From Flavobacterium sp. ZT3R18 (GTDB taxonomy: Bacteria > Bacteroidota > Bacteroidia > Flavobacteriales > Flavobacteriaceae), in the NCBI RefSeq assembly GCF_007097385.1, contig NZ_VJZS01000007.1, positions 124,001-188,000 of the forward strand: a stretch of DNA of 64,000 nt, given 5' to 3'. The position numbers and the translations under genes were made by a program. Position 1 is the first letter of the stretch. Every line of letters starts with the position of its first letter. A model generated the notes under the pieces. The model worked only from the letters and a program-made list of their open reading frames with translations. It had not been told where the DNA came from and ran no database searches. Of the stretch, positions 10,128 through 19,088 are shown piece by piece.

Positions 10128-10715
10128 TTGAATCTGATCCATCAAAATATCGAAGAATTAATTTCGCTTTGCAAAGAGAATAATCAGAAAGCACAATTTG
10201 AGATTTATAATCGCTATTGCAAGGCGATGTATAATGTGGCCTATCGAATTGTGAAAGACGAGCATTTTGCCGAAGACGTGATGCAAGAAGGCTTTTTGAA
10301 AGCATTTACCAAAATAAATGACTTCAAGCAAGAAGTTGCCTTTGGTGCTTGGTTGAAAAGGATTATCGTGAATTACAGCATTGATTTTTATAAAAAAAAC
10401 AATCAATTTCAACAGGAGGATTTCGAAAAAAGCCTTTATAAAATAGAAGGAGACGAAAGTGATTCGACAGAAAACTTTGATTTTAACGATTTAAAAGTCA
10501 AGCAAGTTTTGGAAACCATTCAGTCCTTAAAATACAATTATTCGATGGTTTTGACCTTATTTTATATTGAAGGTTACGATCAGGAAGAAATAAGCGAAAT
10601 TCTTAAAATTAGTTATGCCAATTGTAGAACAACTTTGAGCAGAGCTAAAGAAAGTCTAAGAAAAAAATTAAATACGAACGAAATGACATGCTTAAAAATT
10701 GATAACAATCAATGA
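10128..10715 (+). CDS. ECF-type RNA polymerase sigma factor
   Basis: The 195-residue protein has sigma region 2 (NRYCKAMYNVAYRIVKDEHF, AEDVMQEGFLKAFTKI) and region 4 (VLTLFYIEGYDQEEISEILK, then ANCRTTLSRAKESLRKKL). It directs RNA polymerase to a restricted promoter set. The start is taken as TTG at 10128 because an in-frame TAA ends just before it and homologues begin near this point. It heads an operon with a single-TM protein and two exported beta-repeat proteins, suggesting envelope-related control. A 23-codon ATG frame overlaps its stop (TGATG at 10713-10717) but looks like a remnant. Confidence 0.9.
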   Translation: MNLIHQNIEELISLCKENNQKAQFEIYNRYCKAMYNVAYRIVKDEHFAEDVMQEGFLKAFTKINDFKQEVAFGAWLKRIIVNYSIDFYKKNNQFQQEDFEKSLYKIEGDESDSTENFDFNDLKVKQVLETIQSLKYNYSMVLTLFYIEGYDQEEISEILKISYANCRTTLSRAKESLRKKLNTNEMTCLKIDNNQ

Positions 10716-10805
10716 TGAAATGTGAAACGAAGTTCGATGATACTTATAAAATTAGAATTAATCATCTATTTGATAGGATCGATTAAAAACAGTAAATACC
10801 ACAAT

Positions 10806-11348
10806 ATGAAAATGAAAAATGAAAATGAAAAATTAGATCAATTATTTGAGCATTTAGAAAACCAATGGGATGTTCAAGAAATTAACAGCCATCATCTAGA
10901 ACGATTTTCGGAAAAATTAGCTCTAAAAAAACAAAAAAAGAATTTCGGTTTTATTTACGCCATAGCGGCATCAATAGTGGTTATGTTAGGGATTTCATTA
11001 TTTTACACCAACAATGAAAAACCACAGGATCTCAAATTTGCTTCTAAAGAAACCAAGCAAACCGATTCGATTTTTACCGTTTTGATTGAACATCAGTTAG
11101 ACCAAATTAAAGCTAAAGAATCACCAGAAAATAAAAAAATCATTAGCGATGCCCTCAAACAAATGAAAGCATTGGATAGTGATTATGAAAAAATTAAACA
11201 TGAATTAGAAATCAATGGAGAAAGCAAACAAATTATTTACGCCATGATTAGTAATCTTCAAACCCGAATTTCTTTTCTTCAAAATGTTTTGCAACACCTT
11301 GAAGATTCCGAAAAACTAAAAAAATTAGACGATGAAAAAACAATATAG
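10806..11348 (+). CDS. Single-pass membrane protein, possible anti-sigma factor
   Basis: The frame is open from a GTG at 10722, but the hydrophilic start MKMKNENEKLDQLFEHLENQ at 10806 is more likely; the extra upstream residues look non-coding. The resulting 180-residue protein has a cytoplasmic N-terminus of about 50 residues, one membrane segment (IYAIAASIVVMLGISLFY) and a helical C-terminal domain rich in K, E and Q. The topology and position right after the sigma gene fit an anti-sigma factor, but no recognised anti-sigma motif such as a zinc HxxxCxxC is present. It overlaps the next gene by 17 bases, so the two are probably translationally coupled. Confidence 0.65.
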   Translation: MKMKNENEKLDQLFEHLENQWDVQEINSHHLERFSEKLALKKQKKNFGFIYAIAASIVVMLGISLFYTNNEKPQDLKFASKETKQTDSIFTVLIEHQLDQIKAKESPENKKIISDALKQMKALDSDYEKIKHELEINGESKQIIYAMISNLQTRISFLQNVLQHLEDSEKLKKLDDEKTI

Positions 11349-12393
11349 ATTACTCCTGCTCCTAGTTTTAATTCCCTTTTTAGGGTTTTCTAATGATGAT
11401 TTTACCTATTCAAAACAACGAAACATCAAGAAAGCCTATATTGTAAATAGTGATGCCGGCATCAACATAGACAATTCTTATGGAACTATTTTTGTTACCA
11501 CTTGGGACGAAGATAAAATAGAAATTGATGTTCTTATTAAGGTTAGTGGTGATAGCGAAAAATGGGTCAATCAAAAATTAGCTGGAATCGATGTTGATTT
11601 TATTGCTTTAAAAAGTATGGTTACAGCAAAAACCGTTTTTGTAAACACCAATACCAAAGGTAATGGAAGAAATAACAACTTTGAAATCAATTACACCATT
11701 AAAATCCCTAGAAACGGAACCGTAAAACTAAACAACAAATACGGGAATATCAGTACTTCCGATCTCTTTTCTACGACTGATATTAACTGTAAATATGGGG
11801 CAATTAATTTAGGGAAGTTAAACGGGAGCAGCAATACAATTCAGATTGGGTATTGCTCTAATTCAACTATTGAATACTTAAAAAATGCAGGGGTAACCTC
11901 TAAATATTCGGAATTAAAAATCGATGCAGTATCCAAACTCGACTTGCTTTCGGATTATTCTGAAATTGAGATTATTGAAGGTAATGATGTGAAGTATAAT
12001 AGCAAATATGGAAGCGTAAAAATTCAAAAAGTAAATTCATTAGACGCAAATGGAAATTATTTGTCTATTGATATTGGCTCTCTATCAAATCAATTAAAAT
12101 TATACACCAAATACAGCAACGTTTCTATTGAGGCTATTCAGGCCAAAGCCAATAATGTTACCATCGTGGCGGGATATACTGGTGTTGATATAGGCTTTCA
12201 ACCCAATTATGTTTTCGATTTCGATGTATCTGTAAAGTATGCCGACTTTAAATATGGCAACGAATTGGATGTAAGTTCAAAAGAAGAAACTAATTACACT
12301 AAAAAAGTGAGCGGTTTTTACAAGAAAAAAGGAGTAAACAAGATTACAATCATTTCCGATTATGGTAATGTAAAATTGTTCAAAAATCCATAA
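11332..12393 (+). CDS. Exported beta-repeat protein (DUF4097-like)
   Basis: A 353-residue protein with signal peptide MKKQYRLLLLLVLIPFLGFS. The mature part repeats a short motif of the form [N/S/T]KYGxVxI about nine times (NKYGNIS, CKYGAIN, SKYSELK, SDYSEIE, SKYGSVK, TKYSNVS, VKYADFK, SDYGNVK), as expected for a right-handed beta-helix or adhesin-like fold. No catalytic motif is seen. It overlaps the upstream membrane protein by 17 bases and is followed by a related GIN-domain protein, so the sigma operon appears to control a pair of surface or periplasmic beta-helix proteins. Function unknown. Confidence 0.8.
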   Translation: MKKQYRLLLLLVLIPFLGFSNDDFTYSKQRNIKKAYIVNSDAGINIDNSYGTIFVTTWDEDKIEIDVLIKVSGDSEKWVNQKLAGIDVDFIALKSMVTAKTVFVNTNTKGNGRNNNFEINYTIKIPRNGTVKLNNKYGNISTSDLFSTTDINCKYGAINLGKLNGSSNTIQIGYCSNSTIEYLKNAGVTSKYSELKIDAVSKLDLLSDYSEIEIIEGNDVKYNSKYGSVKIQKVNSLDANGNYLSIDIGSLSNQLKLYTKYSNVSIEAIQAKANNVTIVAGYTGVDIGFQPNYVFDFDVSVKYADFKYGNELDVSSKEETNYTKKVSGFYKKKGVNKITIISDYGNVKLFKNP

Positions 12394-12396
12394 TCA

Positions 12397-12430
12397 ATGG
12401 GTAATTCAATGGCAATTTCAATGGCAATGA
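12397..12430 (+). repeat. Short CAATGGCAAT simple repeat
   Basis: The spacer between the two beta-repeat genes contains CAATGGCAATTTCAATGGCA, the same unit that is amplified at 42.87-43.27 kb. It is the smallest member of that family in the window. Confidence 0.6.
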
Positions 12431-12493
12431 CAAATTTAATAATAAGTTCAAATACAGTTTCAATTATCAATCTTAATTTTTAAACAATCAAAA

Positions 12494-13219
12494 ATGAAAA
12501 AACCAATTCAATTAGTCGTTTTAAGTGCTATGTTTTTTACAACAATCGCCAATGCACAATGGTCAAATAAAAGAGTAAAAGGAAACGGAAAAACAATTAC
12601 CGAGAAGCGGACTACTGCAGGGTATGACGAAATAAATGTATCTGGTTTTTTCGATGTAGTTTTAGTTTCAGGAAAAGAAGGTGCAATAACCATTCAAGGG
12701 GAAGAAAATTTACTGCCTTATGTTAAAGTGGAAGTGGAAGGAAATGTATTGAAAATTCACACTGAGAAAAATATAAGTATCAGCACCAACAAAGGAATCG
12801 TTCTGACAGTACCATTCGAACAAATTAGTTTTGTTTCTCTTTCGGGCTCAGGAGATCTTAAGTCAAAAAGTACTATTGTTGGTTCAAGTTTTAAAGCAAA
12901 ATTATCAGGTTCTGGTGATTTAACTTTAGATGTTAAAACTACTACTTTTGAAACTAATCTAAGTGGTTCCGGAGATGTTGTTTTAACTGGAAATTCGGAT
13001 AGTTTTACTTCTAAAATATCGGGCTCAGGTGATGTTGATGCGGTAAATCTAGTAACTAAAAATTCAAATTTAACAGTTTCTGGTTCGGGAGGTATGAAAG
13101 TAAATTGTAGCGAAAGTTTATATGCCAGAGTTTCTGGATCTGGAGATATTGCTTATAAAGGCAATCCTAAAACGAAAGACACCAAAGTCAATGGCTCTGG
13201 TGAAATTTCAAAAATATAA
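12494..13219 (+). CDS. Exported head-GIN-domain protein (DUF2807)
   Basis: The 241-residue protein has a signal peptide (MKKPIQLVVLSAMFFTTIAN, cleaved near NAQ) and the DUF2807 fold, called the putative autotransporter adhesin head GIN domain. The signature is a repeated SGSGD turn about every 20 residues: SGSGDLKSK, SGSGDLTLD, SGSGDVVLT, SGSGDVDAV, SGSGGMKVN, SGSGDIAYK and NGSGEISK. Such repeats make parallel beta-helices at the cell surface or in the periplasm. It is the last gene of the sigma operon and is followed by a strong terminator. Confidence 0.88.
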   Translation: MKKPIQLVVLSAMFFTTIANAQWSNKRVKGNGKTITEKRTTAGYDEINVSGFFDVVLVSGKEGAITIQGEENLLPYVKVEVEGNVLKIHTEKNISISTNKGIVLTVPFEQISFVSLSGSGDLKSKSTIVGSSFKAKLSGSGDLTLDVKTTTFETNLSGSGDVVLTGNSDSFTSKISGSGDVDAVNLVTKNSNLTVSGSGGMKVNCSESLYARVSGSGDIAYKGNPKTKDTKVNGSGEISKI

Positions 13220-13246
13220 TCAGAAATTAAATTTTATAGACTATTG

Positions 13247-13275
13247 AGAGGCTTTATTTTAAAGCCTCTTTTTTT
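13247..13275 (+). terminator. Terminator of the sigma operon, overlapping the convergent gene's stop codon
   Basis: Stem AGAGGCTTTA/TAAAGCCTCT (13247-13256 with 13260-13269) followed by a T run on the plus strand. The TAA of the convergent transporter gene (13254-13256) lies inside the left arm, so one hairpin probably serves both strands. Confidence 0.8.
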
Positions 13276-14579
13276 GGCACTCTTTTCAACAAAACAATAC
13301 CAATAATAAAAAAGACTCCCAAAAATACAGTTGCAAATCTTGGACTTCCTGTAATTTGGTCTATAATTCCGTAGACGCACATCCCAATAACAATACCCAC
13401 TTTTTCGGCAACATCATAAAAACTGAAAAATGAAGCGGTGTCTTCGGTTTCCGGCAATAATTTAGAATAAGTAGAACGAGACAACGCCTGAATTCCTCCC
13501 ATTACTAGTCCCGCAAAGCCCGCCATAATATAAAACTGTATAGGCAAAACAATAAAATAAGCTGCAATACATAAAATAACCCAAAAACAATTAATTACTA
13601 TTAGCGTAGGGATATTTCCAAATTTATCGGAAGCTTTGGAGGTTAGAACAGCACCAAGAATTGCTACCAACTGGATTAACAATATGCAAATGATCAGCCC
13701 CATTGTACTTTGGCTTTTAGATTCCCAAGCAATTTCTTGCGTTCCAAAATAGGTGGCAACAAGCATTACCGTTTGTACAGCCATACTGTAAACAAAAAAA
13801 CTAAGCAGGTATTTCTTCAAGATAATATTCTCTCCAAGCAAACCCCATACTTTTTTTAATTCTCTAAAACCATTAAAAATAACGTGGTGTGTCACTTTTT
13901 GGTCTGCATTTTTATTCCCTTTCGGTAAAAAATAATAAGTGTATTGACTGAAAACAATCCACCAAATTCCAACCATAACGAAAGAATAGCGCATTGCTTT
14001 CATGGCGGCTTCTCCTTTGGTTCCTGATATCCCAAAAAGGTCTGGCATCATTACCATAGCCAGATTAATAATCAATAAAATAACACTTCCTGCATAACCA
14101 AAAGAATATCCTTTGGCACTTACATCGTCTTGTTGTTCCGCAAAAGCAATATCTGGTAAATAGGAATTATAAAACACCAAACTTGCCCAAAAACCGATTA
14201 AACCTAAAAAATAAAAGAGCAATCCGATGTAAATATTTTCTAAACTAAACCAATATAACCCTACACATGATAAAGCTCCTAAATAACAAAAAAACTTCAT
14301 GAATGATTTTTTATTACCCACATAATCGGCAATACCAGATAAGAATGGCGAAATCACTGCTACTACTAAAAATGCCGCTGCAGTAACAAAACTAATTAAT
14401 GCCGAGTTTTTAAAGCTTATACCAAAAACAGAAATATAATGGTCTCTGTCAGAAAATAAAGCTTCGTAAAAAATTGGAAATATAGCCGAAGAAATAACTA
14501 ATGGATAAACTGAATTTGCCCAATCATAAAAAGCCCAAGCATTCAATAATTTTTTACTCCCTTTTTGTAATTGCTCCAT
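13254..14579 (-). CDS. UMF1-family MFS transporter
   Basis: A 441-residue, 12-segment membrane protein beginning with LLNAWAFYDWANSVYPLVIS, the diagnostic N-terminal motif of the UMF1/Atg22-like branch of the major facilitator superfamily. Other family signs are LSGIADYVGNKKSFMKFFCY and GGIQALSRSTYSKLLPETED. Substrates of bacterial members are not established; amino acids or other small metabolites are possible. It stands alone on the minus strand and converges with the sigma operon. Confidence 0.85.
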   Translation of the reverse strand: MEQLQKGSKKLLNAWAFYDWANSVYPLVISSAIFPIFYEALFSDRDHYISVFGISFKNSALISFVTAAAFLVVAVISPFLSGIADYVGNKKSFMKFFCYLGALSCVGLYWFSLENIYIGLLFYFLGLIGFWASLVFYNSYLPDIAFAEQQDDVSAKGYSFGYAGSVILLIINLAMVMMPDLFGISGTKGEAAMKAMRYSFVMVGIWWIVFSQYTYYFLPKGNKNADQKVTHHVIFNGFRELKKVWGLLGENIILKKYLLSFFVYSMAVQTVMLVATYFGTQEIAWESKSQSTMGLIICILLIQLVAILGAVLTSKASDKFGNIPTLIVINCFWVILCIAAYFIVLPIQFYIMAGFAGLVMGGIQALSRSTYSKLLPETEDTASFFSFYDVAEKVGIVIGMCVYGIIDQITGSPRFATVFLGVFFIIGIVLLKRVPKKEALK

Positions 14580-14660
14580 GCTTTTGTTTTTTTTGATGCG
14601 AATATATCCATTTTAAAAATATGTTTTATCCGATTGACATTAATTTTGCAACTATTACAG

Positions 14661-14731
14661 AAGTTTTCAGTCTCAGTCTCAGTTTTCAGTCTTAGTCTCG
14701 TGAGAACTACGACTGAACACTGTGGCTGAAT
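14661..14731. repeat. CAGT-type simple repeat downstream of glgB
   Basis: The sequence runs TTTTCAGTCTCAGTCTCAGT then, after a short gap, CGACTGAACACTGTGGCTGA, which is partly its inverse. It belongs to the family of CAGT(TTT/CTC) repeats also found near 26.6, 34.1, 35.2, 35.6 and 57.8-58.06 kb. Confidence 0.6.
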
Positions 14732-14737
14732 ACAATA

Positions 14738-16645
14738 TCACGAAATCTTAAATACCCTTACGCTAAGTGGCGGAATTAGTAAGGATGTTGAATATTCTTT
14801 CCCGTCATAAGGAGAAGTTTCTATTAAAAGTTTATTGGTGTTTTGAACCCCACTTCCTCCAAACTCAAGGGCATCGCTATTAAACACTTCTGTAAGTTTT
14901 CCTTTCTTGGGCACACCAATTCGGTAATTTTCTCGGACAACTTGGGTAAAATTAAGCACCACTATTAAATCATCCTTGGGATCATTTCCTTTTCGGATAA
15001 AAGACATAACGGCATTCTCATGATCTGAATAATTAATCCATTCAAAACCTTCTGGACTGAATTGTTTTTCATGCAAAGCAGGCTGTGTTTTGTATAATTC
15101 ATTCAATTTAGTAATCAATAATTTGACACCATTATGAAAAGGATATTGTAATAAATGCCAATCCAAACTGCTCTCAAAATTCCATTCGCTGCTTTGTCCA
15201 AATTCAGATCCCATAAACAATAATTTGGTTCCAGGATGCGTAAACATATAGCCATAGAGCAACCTTAAATTGGCAAATTTTTGCCATTCGTCTCCGGGCA
15301 TTCTTCCGGCTATGGATTTTTTTCCGTACACCACTTCGTCATGTGAAAGCGGTAACATAAAATTTTCGGTATAGGTATAGGTCATAGAAAAAGTCAAATC
15401 ATTTTGATGGTATTTTCTATAAACCGTTTCTTTTTGGAAATATTCTAAGGTATCATGCATCCAGCCCATCATCCATTTCATTCCAAACCCCAATCCACCA
15501 TTAAATGTTGGTCTGGAAACCATAGGAAAAGAGGTGCTTTCTTCGGCAATGGTCTGTACACCTTCATAATTCGAGTAAACGGCTTCATTAAAATCTTTTA
15601 AAAAACTTATGGTATCTAGGTTTTCTCTACCTCCGTAAATATTAGGTTCCCACTCCCCTTCTTCTCGGGAATAATCTAAATACAACATAGAGGCAACTGC
15701 GTCTACCCTAAGTCCGTCTACATGATAGTGTTGCAGCCAAAACAGTGCGTTACTGATTAAAAACGAACGTACTTCATTTCGTCCATAATTAAAGACTAAA
15801 CTTTTCCAATCGGGGTGATATCCTTTTCTACGATCCGGATGTTCGAATAGATTAGAACCGTCAAAAAATCCTAAACCATGTGCGTCGTCTGGAAAATGGG
15901 ATGGTACCCAATCTAGAATAACGCCAATACCCGCTTGGTGTAATTTATCTACAAGAACCATAAAATCCTGTGGTTCCCCAAAACGGGAAGTTGGCGCAAA
16001 GTATCCAATTAATTGATAACCCCATGATGGATCATACGGATATTCCATAACTGGCATGAACTCTACGTGGGTAAATCCAGTTTCTTTTACGTATTTTACA
16101 AGATCCTCGGCAAATTCTAAATAGGTCAAAAACCGATTTTCTTCTCCGTGTCGTTTCCATGAACCCAAATGTACTTCATAAACCGAATAGGGTTTATCTA
16201 AGTCATTATGCTCTTTGCGGGTTTTCATCCAGTTGGTATCTTTCCACTTATAATCAAGATCCCAAATTACGGAGGCTGTGTGTGGCGGTTGCTCACAATA
16301 AAAAGCAAAGGGATCTGCTTTTTCAGTAATTAAATCTCCATTATTGGATTGTATTCTATATTTATAGATAGATCCTTTCTCTATTCCGGGAATAAAACCT
16401 TCCCAAATACCGGATGAATCCCAGCGTACTTGCAAGTCGTCTTCTCCTTGTGTCCAGTAATTAAAGTCGCCAATTACAGAAACCGTTTTTGCAGATGGCG
16501 CCCAAACAGCAAAATAAACTCCTTTTACTCCATCGACATCAATTATATGAGCACCTAATTTTTCGTAAAGTCTAAAATGTTTCCCTGCTTTGAATAAATC
16601 AATATCAAAATCTGTAAAAAGCGAATAGGTTTGTACTTTGTTCAT
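14738..16645 (-). CDS. glgB: 1,4-alpha-glucan branching enzyme GlgB
   Basis: The 635-residue GH13 enzyme has an N-terminal CBM48 region (VYFAVWAPSAKTVSVIGDFN, about residues 40-60) and a complete catalytic barrel: VILDWVPSHFP, nucleophile in GLRVDAVASMLYLD, acid/base in QTIAEESTSF and LSHDEVVYGKKS. It cuts alpha-1,4 chains and makes alpha-1,6 branches in glycogen. It is the last gene of a minus-strand operon behind glgA, glgC and glgE, separated from glgE by a 218-base repeat-bearing gap. Confidence 0.97.
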   Translation of the reverse strand: MNKVQTYSLFTDFDIDLFKAGKHFRLYEKLGAHIIDVDGVKGVYFAVWAPSAKTVSVIGDFNYWTQGEDDLQVRWDSSGIWEGFIPGIEKGSIYKYRIQSNNGDLITEKADPFAFYCEQPPHTASVIWDLDYKWKDTNWMKTRKEHNDLDKPYSVYEVHLGSWKRHGEENRFLTYLEFAEDLVKYVKETGFTHVEFMPVMEYPYDPSWGYQLIGYFAPTSRFGEPQDFMVLVDKLHQAGIGVILDWVPSHFPDDAHGLGFFDGSNLFEHPDRRKGYHPDWKSLVFNYGRNEVRSFLISNALFWLQHYHVDGLRVDAVASMLYLDYSREEGEWEPNIYGGRENLDTISFLKDFNEAVYSNYEGVQTIAEESTSFPMVSRPTFNGGLGFGMKWMMGWMHDTLEYFQKETVYRKYHQNDLTFSMTYTYTENFMLPLSHDEVVYGKKSIAGRMPGDEWQKFANLRLLYGYMFTHPGTKLLFMGSEFGQSSEWNFESSLDWHLLQYPFHNGVKLLITKLNELYKTQPALHEKQFSPEGFEWINYSDHENAVMSFIRKGNDPKDDLIVVLNFTQVVRENYRIGVPKKGKLTEVFNSDALEFGGSGVQNTNKLLIETSPYDGKEYSTSLLIPPLSVRVFKIS

Positions 16646-16676
16646 TTTTTTGTTTTATTTTTTCTTGTGGAATAGT

Positions 16677-16832
16677 AGGGCAAACGGATAAAAAAAAGTT
16701 AACACGAATTAGCACTAATTTTATCTACCCTTGGCAGATTCGTGACCCGAGCGAAGCGAACAGACGAAGTAAATAATATAGCATCCAAATTCGTACTAAT
16801 TCGTGTTAAAAAAATTAATGCATTTGCTCTGC
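16677..16832. repeat. MITE-like inverted-repeat element between glgE and glgB
   Basis: The outer ends AGGGCAAACGGATAA (left) and TTAATGCATTTGCTCTGC (right) are degenerate inverted copies of the ends of the element at 59639-59827. Inside is a 21-bp inverted repeat with two mismatches (16701-16721 with 16787-16807) built on AACACGAATTAG. It carries no gene and may fold in the glgE-glgB transcript. Confidence 0.55.
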
Positions 16833-16863
16833 TAAAAAAGTATTTAATTTGTTTTATCCGCCA

Positions 16864-18798
16864 TTATTTCTGTATTTTAAATAAATGAAAAGGCAATTCA
16901 GGAGAAAGTTCTACATAATTCCACTCTTTATCCCATAAATAAGTGTTTCCGGTAATCAAATCAGCAACATGAATGGCTTGACTTCCTATTTCTTTTACAG
17001 GCAGTTTTACCATGGCTTTAGCGGTATGAAAAGCATCTAAGCTTACTACCATCAAGATTTCGTTTTGTTTGTCGTCATCAAATTTGTAGTAAGCGATCAC
17101 TTGGTCATTATTTGTCTCACAAAAAACAATATTATTAGTTTGTTGTAAAGACGCCTCCTCTTTTCTAATCGCATTGACACGACTTATTATGGAGGTAAGT
17201 TTGTTTTGTTTATCCCAATCCCATTTGTAATACTGGTATTTTTCAGAATCTAAGTATTCTTCTTTTCCATGTGACATTGGGATGCAAACCATATATTCGA
17301 AAACAGGGCCATAAATTCCAACACTCGAACTTAATGTTGCAGCAAGGAAATATTTATGCAAATGCACCGATTCATTGCCACTTTGCAATGCATAAGGGTT
17401 GATGTCTGGGGTGTTGGGCCAAAAATTAGGTCTGTAAAATTCTTTTTGTTCCGTTTGGGTTAACTCCTCAACGTATTCGGTTAATTCTTTTTTAGAATTT
17501 CTCCATGTAAAATAGGTGTACGATTGGCTAAAACCTTGCTTCGCCAATTCGTTCATAATTTTAGGGCGTGTGAAAGCTTCTGCCAAAAACAAAACGTCAG
17601 GATGTTTTTTCTTGATTTCAGCAATCAACCAACCCCAAAAATAAAAGGGTTTAGTGTGTGGGTTGTCAACTCTGTAGATTTTTATATTACACTCTTCAAT
17701 CCAAAATAAAGCGACATCCAATAATTCTTTCCAAAGATTTTTCCAGTCGGTACTTTCAAAATAAATAGGTTGAATATCTTGGTATTTTTTAGGGGGATTT
17801 TCGGCGTATTGCACCGTTCCGTCTGGTCTCCATTTAAACCATTGCGGAAAATCTTTCACATAGGGATGATCAGGAGCCGCTTGAAGCGCATAATCCATAG
17901 CAACTTCAATACCTAAATCTTGAGCTTTTTGCACTAATTGTTTAAAATCGGCTATCGAACCTAATTCGGGATGAGTCGATTTGTGTCCACCATGATGAGA
18001 GCCAATTCCCCAAGGCGAACCCACATCTCCAGATACCGCATGGGTAGCATTGTTTTTTCCTTTTCTGTTTACTTCCCCAATTGGATGAATTGGCGGAAAA
18101 TATAAAGTGTCAAATCCCATTGCGGCAACACGTGGCAATAGTCTTTCACAATCTTTAAAAGTTCCATGTTTACCTTCTTCAGCCGACGCAGAACGTGGAA
18201 AAAACTCATACCAAGTGCTGAATAAAGCTTTTTTTCGATCTACATAAACTTTCAGTTCATTTGATTTGTTTTCTAATAATCGAACGGGATATTTTTTGAA
18301 TATTCGGATTAATTCATGAGACTTAGTTTCTCGTATCGCATTTTCATATTCGGATTCTGTTGTAAAATAATGGTTTAATCGATTCAGGTATTCGTTTTCG
18401 GAAGCATCGACAACATCTAGAATAGCACGAACATACTCGACACCTTCTAACAGCTCAGACTTGACATGCTGATTATCATTAATTTTTCGTTCGGTACCAT
18501 GCTGCCAGTTTAATGCATAATCTACCCAACCTTCAATGCAATAGGTATAGAATCCTTGTTTTTCAACTTTGAATTCAGCTATCCATTCGTCATTATGAGT
18601 GGGAGTCATTCGAACTTCTTGCCATTTATCTTCGGCTTCATGTTTGAATTTAACACAACATTCTAAAACATCATGTCCATCTGAAAATACGGCAGCACTA
18701 ACCACTACTTTCTGTCCAACAATTCTTTTTATGGCAAAACTACCACAATCTAATTGTGGCGAAACATTTTCTATTATTATACGGGTTTGATTCTGCAT
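16864..18798 (-). CDS. glgE: Alpha-1,4-glucan:maltose-1-phosphate maltosyltransferase GlgE
   Basis: The 644-residue protein matches GlgE throughout. It has an N-terminal beta domain, the ARSASAEEGKHGTF-like segment (here FFPRSASAEEGKHGTFKDCE), FDTLYFPPIHPIGEVNRKGK, the nucleophile motif KIYRVDNPHTKP, the acid/base motif LFLAEAFTRPKIM, and GIYGPVFE. GlgE extends alpha-1,4-glucan by two glucose units from alpha-maltose-1-phosphate. No trehalose synthase or maltokinase gene, the usual source of that donor, lies in this operon. Either they are elsewhere, or GlgA/GlgC products feed it. Good length for the family. Confidence 0.93.
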   Translation of the reverse strand: MQNQTRIIIENVSPQLDCGSFAIKRIVGQKVVVSAAVFSDGHDVLECCVKFKHEAEDKWQEVRMTPTHNDEWIAEFKVEKQGFYTYCIEGWVDYALNWQHGTERKINDNQHVKSELLEGVEYVRAILDVVDASENEYLNRLNHYFTTESEYENAIRETKSHELIRIFKKYPVRLLENKSNELKVYVDRKKALFSTWYEFFPRSASAEEGKHGTFKDCERLLPRVAAMGFDTLYFPPIHPIGEVNRKGKNNATHAVSGDVGSPWGIGSHHGGHKSTHPELGSIADFKQLVQKAQDLGIEVAMDYALQAAPDHPYVKDFPQWFKWRPDGTVQYAENPPKKYQDIQPIYFESTDWKNLWKELLDVALFWIEECNIKIYRVDNPHTKPFYFWGWLIAEIKKKHPDVLFLAEAFTRPKIMNELAKQGFSQSYTYFTWRNSKKELTEYVEELTQTEQKEFYRPNFWPNTPDINPYALQSGNESVHLHKYFLAATLSSSVGIYGPVFEYMVCIPMSHGKEEYLDSEKYQYYKWDWDKQNKLTSIISRVNAIRKEEASLQQTNNIVFCETNNDQVIAYYKFDDDKQNEILMVVSLDAFHTAKAMVKLPVKEIGSQAIHVADLITGNTYLWDKEWNYVELSPELPFHLFKIQK

Positions 18799-18885
18799 TT
18801 TATACTTTTTGGTTCTATAAACATTTAAATCCTCTGGATTTCTCTTATTTTAATGACATTGAAAAAACTCAAGAAAACAAGATTA

Positions 18886-19051
18886 TTTGTAACTATTCAT
18901 CCTGCATTAAATTAACATTGAATTTAAAGAAAAACAGACACAAATTACACAAATTTACACAAATTGTATTGTGTGTTTTTCGTGAAATTAGGATCGATTT
19001 TAATCCACAATTCGTGTTAATTCGTGAATCCCGATAACCATCGGGACGTGT
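18886..19051. repeat. Dispersed repeat, copy 1 (inverted relative to 61433-61603)
   Basis: The spacer between glgC and glgE runs from TTTGTAACTATTCA to CCATCGGGACGTGT and is closely similar, in reverse orientation, to 61433-61603. Shared blocks include AATTCGTGTTAATTCGTGAA, the 18-bp TCCCGATA palindrome (19029-19046) and the CACAAATTTACACAAATTG stretch. No gene is inside. A partial copy lies near 32172-32236. Confidence 0.8.
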
Positions 19052-19088
19052 CCCTTTTTTGTTAGGTTGAATAGTTGCCATTAATTTA

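Noticed and set aside
10722..10805. GTG start for the membrane protein after the sigma gene
   Set aside because: The 28 extra residues are not protein-like for this family, and a clear ATG with hydrophilic start follows at 10806.
18756..19037. Plus-strand frame across the glgE start and the repeat
   Set aside because: It runs through the glgE promoter area and the dispersed repeat and has no protein-like composition.
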